Positions 7,220 through 13,445 of a stretch of 13,445 nucleotides of DNA are shown here, piece by piece. A program made the position numbers and the translations under genes. This DNA comes from an uncultured Dorea sp. GTDB taxonomy: Bacteria > Bacillota > Clostridia > Lachnospirales > Lachnospiraceae. The notes below the pieces were generated by a model that made no database searches, was not told the origin of the DNA, and saw nothing but the letters and a program-made list of their open reading frames with translations. Each line of letters begins with the position of its first letter. The first letter of the stretch is position 1. The DNA lies in assembly GCA_910577685.1 (NCBI GenBank), contig CAJTOH010000066.1, positions 1 to 13,445 on the forward strand, written 5' to 3'.

Positions 7220-8394
7220 ATGTCTATTCAATTATTTAAGGCCGCATTTGATGTGGAGGCTTGTTTGGCTCAGGTGAGGGAATGCCTTGAAAGGGGTTGG
7301 ACTGGTATGGGCTTCAAGACTGTCGAATTTGAGGAGGCCTGGAAAAAATATACAGGGCATCAGCATGCATATTACGTTAATTCCAATACTGCCGGACTGT
7401 ATATGGCTCTGAATACGCTCAAGGAAAAATATGAGTGGGGGGGGGTGAAATTATATCTACGCCTCTTACCTTTATTTCTACGAACCATGCAATTGCAAAA
7501 AATGGTTTAAAGGCTGTCTTTGCAGATGTTGATGATACCCTTTGTCTTGATCCAAAATCCGTTGAAGAGCATATCACTGAGAATACGAGAGGAGTTATAT
7601 TTGTCGGTTTTGGCGGCAGCACGGGTCATTTCAAGGAAATTGTTAAAATTTGCAAAGAACATAATTTGAAGCTTATACTTGATGCCGCTCATATGGCAGG
7701 CACTCGTTATAAGAACGGCATCTGCCCGGGTACTTACGGTGATGCGGATATAACGGTATATTCTTTTCAAGCTGTTAAGAATCTTCCTACGGGTGACAGC
7801 GGTATTATCTGCACAGATAACGAAGAACTTGATCAGATCTTCCGCAAGAAGGCATGGCTTGGCATCAATAAAGATACATATATGAGGACGGTAAACCGGG
7901 AAGGAACATATAAGTGGAAATACGATGTAGAGTATGTTGGCGACAAGTATAACGGAAATGCGATTATGGCGGGGATTGCACTGGCACAGCTCCCGCATTT
8001 GGATCGGGATAATGCCTACCGGAGAACTCTGGCTCAGTGGTATACAGAAATATTTGAAGTTTATCCGGAGCAGATTGGTCTTGTATCCATACCAAATGAT
8101 TGCATTTCTTCCCGTCATCTGTTTCAAATTATGGTGCAGGATCGAGACGGACTTATGATGTATTTGAATTCCAATGATGTATATCCGGGTGTTCATTATG
8201 TTTCAAATACTGATTACCGGATGTACGATTACGCTAAAGGTACCTGCACTGAGGCTGATTTTGCCAGTGAGCATATCATCTCCCTTCCTATGCATATGGA
8301 AGTCAGCTTTGAGGATGTCCGCTACATTGCCGGGTTGGTCGTTAAATATGTTATGGAGGAGAAAAAAGGACAAAAATTGCTAAGGAGCTTTTAA
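7220..8394 (+). pseudogene. DegT/DnrJ/EryC1/StrS sugar aminotransferase split by a frameshift in a G9 run
   Basis: This PLP-dependent aminotransferase should convert a keto-sugar nucleotide to the amino sugar. The 5' part (7220-7510, 96 codons) starts after AGGAGG (7206-7211, 8-nt spacer) and reads GMGFKTVEFEEAWKKY and NSNTAGLYMALN, then loses frame in nine Gs (7437-7445) and stops at 7510. The rest continues in the -1 frame from 7435 to 8394 with EIISTPLTFISTNHA, LDAAHMAG (PLP-ring Asp) and YSFQAVKNLPTGDSG, whose lysine (codon 7777-7779) binds PLP. Ten Gs, or a -1 ribosomal or transcriptional slip, would give one 391-residue protein with the lysine near 187, a normal family length. Homology is intact on both sides, so this is an OFF phase variant, a slippage site or a sequencing error rather than an old pseudogene. 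GC is higher than in neighbours (35 of 60 at 7981-8040). The keto-sugar source is not in the window. Confidence 0.88.
7437..7445 (+). repeat. Poly-G tract (G9) at the aminotransferase frame break
   Basis: Nine consecutive Gs lie 73 codons into the aminotransferase, exactly where the coding frame changes by -1. In the first frame they read TGG-GGG-GGG-GTG. One more G, or a ribosome slipping back one base on G-GGG-GGG, restores GGT-GAA-ATT and the conserved segment that follows. The tract is the longest G run I noticed in the window. Confidence 0.9.
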
Positions 8395-9713
8395 TGGGGA
8401 GTAATTTTTTTGAGGAAACACAGATTGTTAAGAAGAATCTTGGTAAGGCAGAACTGATTTTAAGTATTAATCAAATCAATTATTGGTTATGCTGCCTTTC
8501 CTTCTTTTGTGCAAGTTGGGCAGTATTAGGGTCGGGATCCTACTTTATAAGCGCTGCAATAATAAATGGATTCAGGTATGTGTATTTTATATTGGCATTT
8601 CTGATTCTGCTGACTACAGATTGGAAAAGCCCTAAAAGAAAAATAGATTTGATAATTGCATTAACGCCGTTTATTCGTTTAGCTATACAACGGTTTTGGA
8701 GCCTTAGTGGTGTGGCAAGTGTTGGGAGTACCTCATTTGCAATGATCTGTGCTATTTATGCCCTGCAGTCAGAAGAGACTAAAATCAAAGTGAATTCTTT
8801 TATAAAATGGTTTATGGTAATTACCTCTGTGTGTGGGATAGTTTGTTGGATTTCAAGTACATTGCATCTTGGACTTCCTTACACAGTTGTTCCAATGTAT
8901 GGAGAAAACGGAAAAGATATATATAACATTTTTGGAGTGTCATATTACAATTACCATATTGCTTATATATATCACGGGGCGGTTACGGACAGACTATGCG
9001 GTCTGTTTAATGAGCCGGGGTGGATGGGGACGTTTGCTGCCTTCTGCCTGATCAAGGAAAAATTTAATTTCAAAAAAGTAGGGAATATCATAATCTTGAT
9101 TGCAGGCGTAATGACATTTTCTCTTGCATTTGTTTTACTTATGATTGTAGGTTTCTTCTTGTATAGTGTCTCGGATTGGAAGAAATGGATTTTAGTGATT
9201 GCGGCGGTTATTTTATTGTTATATATTGTGCCCAATGTACGCACAGGGATTCCAGGAATAGATAGGACTCTTGAGCGTATGGAAGTAACCATTGAGGGAC
9301 TTTCAGGAGATAATCGGACAAATGATGTTTTCGATATGGAATTCAGCAAATATATTAGGAGCATAGACTTATTTCTTGGAAGAGGTTCAGGCGCAGCGAA
9401 TGATTTATCTGGAATGGCAACCGTTTCCGTTAAGTTTGATCTTTATAATTATGGGATTATCGGAATGTGTATGATATATATTCCCATATTTTATCTCCTT
9501 TATAAGAAGTACAAGTGTAAAGAGACGCTGGTTTTTCTTACATGTATTGCAATAAGCCAATATCAACGTGCAAACTTTTTTGAAGTTTCAAATTTTCTGT
9601 TAATATTATCAGGCGTAAGCGCTATATACTATGAGAAAAATAAATCATCAAAGAAAAAATATAAACAAGGCGTTGTTTACATTCAAGAAAGGGAACTTGG
9701 GGATGAAAATTAA
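8394..9713 (+). CDS. wzy: O-antigen/capsule repeat-unit polymerase (Wzy-like)
   Basis: This integral membrane protein should polymerise undecaprenyl-linked repeat units on the outer face of the membrane. The 439 residues contain about ten hydrophobic segments, for example near 29-47, 59-75, 138-157, 230-256, 264-280 and 352-371. RLCGLFNEPGWMGT at 200-213, with Arg200 and Glu207, matches the arginine plus EPG/EPS loop often found in Wzy and WaaL-type proteins. A long soluble loop (about 281-350) carries DNRTND and LGRGSGAAND. The start overlaps the aminotransferase stop by one base (TAATG), with AAGGAG at 8382-8387 giving a 6-nt spacer. Translation may therefore depend partly on ribosomes finishing the aminotransferase, so the G9 frame could affect Wzy output. 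The 3' end overlaps the GT4 gene by 11 nt. Wzy proteins diverge strongly, so the call rests on topology, motif and context. Confidence 0.85.
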   Translation: MGSNFFEETQIVKKNLGKAELILSINQINYWLCCLSFFCASWAVLGSGSYFISAAIINGFRYVYFILAFLILLTTDWKSPKRKIDLIIALTPFIRLAIQRFWSLSGVASVGSTSFAMICAIYALQSEETKIKVNSFIKWFMVITSVCGIVCWISSTLHLGLPYTVVPMYGENGKDIYNIFGVSYYNYHIAYIYHGAVTDRLCGLFNEPGWMGTFAAFCLIKEKFNFKKVGNIIILIAGVMTFSLAFVLLMIVGFFLYSVSDWKKWILVIAAVILLLYIVPNVRTGIPGIDRTLERMEVTIEGLSGDNRTNDVFDMEFSKYIRSIDLFLGRGSGAANDLSGMATVSVKFDLYNYGIIGMCMIYIPIFYLLYKKYKCKETLVFLTCIAISQYQRANFFEVSNFLLILSGVSAIYYEKNKSSKKKYKQGVVYIQERELGDEN

Positions 9714-10773
9714 TTTTTATTTGCCTTCATTCTCTTTATCTGGAGGGGTGAGGGTGGCTTCGTTTTATGCAAATGAGTTAGCAAAACGAGGATATAAAGT
9801 AAAATGTTATGCGCCCAGATTTCCACAAAGACCGGGACAAGAGTATTCGGTAAAGAAAACTTTCAGATCTCTTAGAAGATACGTTAAGAATTCTATACAC
9901 TATGAATTCTTATATGCGGTCAGGGAACTCTATCCCCTTGTAGAGTTTTGCGATGTAGAGAATTTTAAAGAGAAGGGTATTGAATCGGCGGATATCTCAA
10001 TTGCTACTTCGTGGTCTACCGCTTATTATTTGAATAAGATTAAAACGAATGCCGGGAAAAAGGTCTACTTTGTTCAAGATTTTGAAACATGGGGCGATTC
10101 TAAAGAAACGAAAATTTCTTTAAGCACATATGCTTATGATATGAAAAAAATAGTCATATCAAATTGGATTAATAAACAACTTATTGCTCATGGCTTCGAT
10201 GAGGGAGAAGTCATTTATAATGGGATAGATACTACCGTATTCTCTAACACAGACAAAAAAGTTCATGCTCCAATAAGATGCCTGTTGTTGGATCATACGG
10301 GGAAACATAAGGGGACAAAATATGGTCTGGCTGCGTTTGAAGAGGCAAAAAAACGTTATCCCAGACTGGAACTGGTAATGTTTGGAATGAAAAAAAGTGA
10401 AATAGTGCCGCGAGAAATTGAATACCATGAAAATATAATGGGACAAGAGCTGGTAAATCTTTATTGTTCGACAGATATTTTTATTTTTCCGTCGATAAAT
10501 GAAGGATGGGGGCTAACTCCTGTTGAAGCTATGGCATGTAAATGCGCAGTTGTTGGCAATGCTGTTGGGTGCATGGCTGAGATTGGAACCGACCAGGAGA
10601 ATGCTCTCATCGGTAGGCCCAAGGATATAAAGTCGATGGCTGATAATATTGTTAGATTATGTAATGACAGAGAGCTTTTAACAAAAATCTCAGAAAATGG
10701 GCGATTAACGGCACAGGGACTCGACTGGACGAACAGCGTTGATAAGTTTGAGCGCGCAATAACCCTAAAGTAG
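9703..10773 (+). CDS. Family 4 glycosyltransferase (GT-B, retaining)
   Basis: The 356-residue protein has the two-domain layout of GT4 enzymes. MKINFYLPSFSLSGGVRV (1-18) is the N-terminal GT-B strand and glycine-rich loop. VQDFETW (124-130) and IYNGIDTTVF (171-180) lie around the interdomain linker. FPSINEGWGLTPVEAMACK (262-280) contains the donor-binding E-x7-E pair Glu267/Glu275. The retaining mechanism is family knowledge. An in-frame ATG at 9631 would add 24 residues, but these lie deep within wzy coding sequence. ATG 9703 is favoured because AAAGGG at 9688-9693 precedes it and the fold starts there, leaving an 11-nt overlap with wzy. It should transfer one sugar of the repeat unit at the cytoplasmic face; the sugar is unknown. 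The next gene starts 8 nt after its stop. Confidence 0.92.
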   Translation: MKINFYLPSFSLSGGVRVASFYANELAKRGYKVKCYAPRFPQRPGQEYSVKKTFRSLRRYVKNSIHYEFLYAVRELYPLVEFCDVENFKEKGIESADISIATSWSTAYYLNKIKTNAGKKVYFVQDFETWGDSKETKISLSTYAYDMKKIVISNWINKQLIAHGFDEGEVIYNGIDTTVFSNTDKKVHAPIRCLLLDHTGKHKGTKYGLAAFEEAKKRYPRLELVMFGMKKSEIVPREIEYHENIMGQELVNLYCSTDIFIFPSINEGWGLTPVEAMACKCAVVGNAVGCMAEIGTDQENALIGRPKDIKSMADNIVRLCNDRELLTKISENGRLTAQGLDWTNSVDKFERAITLK

Positions 10774-10781
10774 GAATCAAT

Positions 10782-11795
10782 ATGAGAATAAAAAAGAAAA
10801 TTTTTATTAATTTGTTGGATTTTATTGGTCTTCTGCATCCGATCAATATTTACCGGGGAAAGAAAGTAAGCCAAAAAATCAATACGGAGGATAATTGTAC
10901 ATATATAGTTTGTTCCTATGGGATTGGCGATATAGTATGGATGCTTTCATTTGCAAAAAACTATATTGAGTTACATGGAATCGTTAGTTATAAGTTTATC
11001 TGCCTTAAACGAGACACAGCGTTAATACATGCCTATTTCCCTAGAGCTGATTGCGTTAATGTTTCGCGAAAAGAAATTTCGCTATTGGGTGCGTATGCCT
11101 CGGCCGATAAAGAAAAATATATATCTTTTATGTACCCGAGGATAAAAAGTAGAAAAGAAACCTTAAATGAATTAGATTTATTTTCATCTTTAGCAATAGA
11201 TATGGATGTATTTTATAAATATGGATGTTTTGATTTGGATTACAATATGCCGTTTTTAAGACCTGACTTATCGTTCTGTGAGGAAGAAGCTTATGAGATT
11301 ATTAAAAGAAAATGCATACCCCAATTAAAGTCTGTTTTGTTAATCCCGGATGTACATTCGAGGATTAATTTACCGTATGGATTATGGAAAGATATTTCAC
11401 ATGGTCTATTTCAAATGGGATACAAAGTGTACACCAATACGTCAAATATAGACGAAAAAGGGATTGATGGAACGGAGCCTTTGTATACAAGCCTTGAAAC
11501 TCTTCCTTTAATCGCAAATCATATGGGATGTGTGATATCAGGAAGATGTGGATTGTGTGACTGGATTTTTGTCAACGAATGCAACTTGATAGTATTACAT
11601 TCATATAAATCTGGAAATAAAACAAGACAAGAAAAACAAATGTCCAGTTTTGGCAGGAAAGAAACGTTACTAGGAACAAAAGATAGATGTGGATTAAATA
11701 ATAAGATATTTGAAGTAAGGGTGAACACAAATGACAGTATTAACCAATACAGTGAAATATTTAATTATGTTAAAGAAATATTTGAATTAAAATAG
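10782..11795 (+). CDS. Putative GT9-like (heptosyltransferase-like) glycosyltransferase
   Basis: I do not recognise a precise family. The 337-residue protein has an N-terminal CSYGIGDIVWML (44-55), reminiscent of the GxGD motif after the first strand in GT-B proteins of the GT9 type. The C-terminal segment LPLIANHMGCVISGRCGLCDWIF (241-263) recalls their nucleotide-binding region, in which a lookup for a non-host sugar site follows hydrophobic strand residues; that part is weak. The protein is cysteine-rich (for example C249, C256, C259 and C267), which is unusual among its neighbours. It starts after AGGA (10772-10775) with a 6-nt spacer and follows the GT4 gene by 8 nt. Context supports sugar or substituent transfer onto the repeat unit. 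A non-glycosyltransferase role cannot be excluded. Confidence 0.5.
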   Translation: MRIKKKIFINLLDFIGLLHPINIYRGKKVSQKINTEDNCTYIVCSYGIGDIVWMLSFAKNYIELHGIVSYKFICLKRDTALIHAYFPRADCVNVSRKEISLLGAYASADKEKYISFMYPRIKSRKETLNELDLFSSLAIDMDVFYKYGCFDLDYNMPFLRPDLSFCEEEAYEIIKRKCIPQLKSVLLIPDVHSRINLPYGLWKDISHGLFQMGYKVYTNTSNIDEKGIDGTEPLYTSLETLPLIANHMGCVISGRCGLCDWIFVNECNLIVLHSYKSGNKTRQEKQMSSFGRKETLLGTKDRCGLNNKIFEVRVNTNDSINQYSEIFNYVKEIFELK

Positions 11796-11802
11796 AAAAA
11801 TC

Positions 11803-13356
11803 ATGAATAAAGAAACGAGTAGAGTTAAAAATTCAGTTTTCAATCTTTCATTTTCTCTGTTAGGGCAGATAGCTAATATTATCGCTAAGTTCTTGGTGAG
11901 AACAGCATTTGTATATATATTAGGTAATGAATACCTTGGCCTAAATGGTTTATTTACAAATATTTTATCATTTCTTTCGCTTTCAGAACTTGGCGTGGGT
12001 ACGGCTATTGTATTCAGCCTTTATAAACCGATTGCTGAGAATGATGGAAATCAAATTGCAAAGATCATGCGTTTGTTTAGGAATGCATACATTATTATCG
12101 GTTTAATTGTGTTTCTTGTAGGCGTATCTTTATGTCCTTTTTTGGATTTTTTCATTACCGATATGCCCAATATACCCAATATACAGTTCATATATATATT
12201 ATATGTAACGAATAGTGGCATATCATACTTTTTTTCTTATAAAGCGGCGTTTATATCTGCAAACCAAAAAAATTATATAGTAACGAATAACCGATACATT
12301 TTTATTTGCATCTTTTCTGCATTACAGTGTGTTTCATTGGTTTTGACACATAATTATATTGTTTTTTTAGTATTACAGATACTGTGTACATTCATTACAA
12401 ATATTTCAATTAGCGCTATTGCAAACAAGAAATATCCTGTCTTGAAAGTAAAGCAGGCAGAAGCCTTAGATGATGATACGAAACATGTAATAAAAAATAA
12501 TGTATCAGCGAATCTGATGCATAGAATCGGCGGAATAATCGTTTTTTCAACAGATAACATATTACTATCGAAAATGTTCGATTTAGGTATTGTAGGGATT
12601 TATTCTAACTATTCTTTGCTGATTTCAACTGTTGAGGGAGTTATAGACCAGTTCTTTAATTCAATCACAGCAAGTGTAGGTAACTTGCGTGTATCTGCAG
12701 ATAAAAAACATCAGATGGAAATTTATCATATTATTTACTTTATCAATTTCTGGCTCTACTCAGTATGTGCTGTGTGCTTTGCTATTTTATTTGAGCCATT
12801 TATATTGCTGTGGCTTGGGCGTGAGTATGTAATGGATAGATATTGTGCTGCATTTATTGTAATAAATTTTTATATAAAAGTACTGAGAAAAACAAATCAG
12901 ATTTTTAATTCAGCGTATGGGCTGTCTCCTAAATATAAATATATGCCGGTTCCGGAGTCTGTTATTAATATTGCTGTGTCGATTATTTTTGGAAGGCTTT
13001 TTGGACCGATTGGTATTTTTATTGGAACGACAATCAGCTCTGTTTTAACATGCGTATGGGTAGAACCAATGATATTGTTTAAATTTGGTTTTGATTCGAG
13101 AATAACTTCATTAGCTAAAAAATATGTAGAATATATTGGAGTAGCTCTATTGGCAGCAGTTATTACATTTGTTGTCACAAGTTTTGTTGCGTTTAACGGA
13201 TGGATAGGATTCATTATTAAACTGATTATATGTTTAGTTATACCTAATTTTATAGTCGCTTTGATTTATTGCAGAAGTGATGAGTTTAAGTTCGTAAAAA
13301 AGCTATTTCTTAAAATATTAGAAAAAATATTTAGAAAAAACATTAATAAAAGTTGA
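11803..13356 (+). CDS. wzx: Polysaccharide flippase (Wzx-like, MOP superfamily)
   Basis: This 517-residue, strongly hydrophobic protein has the 12 to 14 membrane segments of Wzx/RfbX-type exporters, which flip undecaprenyl-linked repeat units across the membrane for Wzy. The N terminus NLSFSLLGQIANIIAKFLVR (residues 14-33) and LGNEYLGLNGLFTNILSFLSLSELGVGTAI (about 40-69) match the Firmicutes Wzx pattern as I recall it. A cytoplasmic loop (about 215-235) separates the two halves, and the C terminus is lysine-rich. It begins 7 nt after the previous stop with no recognisable Shine-Dalgarno, so it may depend on reinitiation. A 9-bp in-frame tandem duplication encodes Pro-Asn-Ile twice in a loop near residues 122-127. 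Base composition is the most AT-rich of the window (13 of 60 GC at 12181-12240). A Wzy-Wzx pair with several transferases supports the Wzy-dependent pathway. Confidence 0.92.
   Translation: MNKETSRVKNSVFNLSFSLLGQIANIIAKFLVRTAFVYILGNEYLGLNGLFTNILSFLSLSELGVGTAIVFSLYKPIAENDGNQIAKIMRLFRNAYIIIGLIVFLVGVSLCPFLDFFITDMPNIPNIQFIYILYVTNSGISYFFSYKAAFISANQKNYIVTNNRYIFICIFSALQCVSLVLTHNYIVFLVLQILCTFITNISISAIANKKYPVLKVKQAEALDDDTKHVIKNNVSANLMHRIGGIIVFSTDNILLSKMFDLGIVGIYSNYSLLISTVEGVIDQFFNSITASVGNLRVSADKKHQMEIYHIIYFINFWLYSVCAVCFAILFEPFILLWLGREYVMDRYCAAFIVINFYIKVLRKTNQIFNSAYGLSPKYKYMPVPESVINIAVSIIFGRLFGPIGIFIGTTISSVLTCVWVEPMILFKFGFDSRITSLAKKYVEYIGVALLAAVITFVVTSFVAFNGWIGFIIKLIICLVIPNFIVALIYCRSDEFKFVKKLFLKILEKIFRKNINKS
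12166..12183. repeat. 9-bp in-frame tandem duplication in wzx
   Basis: CCCAATATA occurs twice in direct succession (12166-12174 and 12175-12183). It codes for Pro-Asn-Ile twice in a short loop between hydrophobic segments of the flippase. The unit length keeps the frame, so copy-number change would alter only loop length. Two copies alone are modest evidence. Confidence 0.7.
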
Positions 13357-13369
13357 CATGGAGGGAAGA

Positions 13370-13445
<76 letters not shown>

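Noticed and set aside
7507..8196. Minus-strand open frame of 229 codons opposite the aminotransferase
   Set aside because: It is antisense to strongly conserved aminotransferase motifs and has no recognisable domain. It is a shadow of codon bias.
8405..8411. Run of seven Ts four codons into wzy, as a third slippage switch
   Set aside because: The frame is intact, and A/T runs of six or seven are common in this AT-rich sequence (for example seven As at 5934-5940).
13353..13358. TTGACA, a perfect -35 box between wzx and the last ORF
   Set aside because: No -10 box sits at the right spacing; it would fall inside the ORF near 13376-13381, which reads AATGCT. It is probably chance overlap with the stop codon.

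Overview
The window is a run of plus-strand genes for a cell-surface polysaccharide (capsule or exopolysaccharide) made by the Wzx/Wzy route. AT-rich coding sequence, strong AGGAGG-type ribosome binding sites, short gaps and many stop/start overlaps fit a low-GC Gram-positive, probably a gut Clostridia/Lachnospiraceae member. No marker gene fixes the species. Every real gene is on the plus strand. The initiating sugar-phosphate transferase and the chain-length genes are not visible, so the cluster continues upstream, and it also continues past the right edge.

Layout. (1) 79-2380: two genes of higher GC encode a TviB/WbpA-type UDP-HexNAc 6-dehydrogenase and a WbpP/TviC-type C4 epimerase, which together should make UDP-GlcNAcA and UDP-GalNAcA. 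(2) 2380-2491: a junction with a coupled 29-codon ORF and a nested inverted repeat that pairs with the next gene's ribosome binding site. (3) 2492-4599: a tightly coupled pair, an ATP-grasp ligase and a CapA-family metallophosphatase-like protein, suggesting amino-acid decoration of the glycan. (4) 4635-6675: an unusual glycosyltransferase-like protein and a GT2 glycosyltransferase. (5) 6706-8394: a GNAT acetyltransferase and a DegT/StrS sugar aminotransferase, a likely N-acetylated amino-sugar module. The aminotransferase is broken by a run of nine Gs. (6) 8394-13356: Wzy polymerase, GT4 glycosyltransferase, GT9-like protein and Wzx flippase. (7) 13370 to the edge: a new ORF that enters a (CAAG)n tetranucleotide tract after six codons and is still in it at the last base.

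The most interesting signal is the pair of simple-sequence tracts. A G9 run splits the aminotransferase, where ten Gs or a -1 slip would restore a 391-residue enzyme. A (CAAG) tract of at least 59 bp lies inside the start of the last ORF. Both have the architecture of phase-variation switches (contingency loci), so the glycan's amino sugar and one further modification may switch independently. The G9 may instead be a homopolymer sequencing error, and the right-hand gene cannot be identified from this window.
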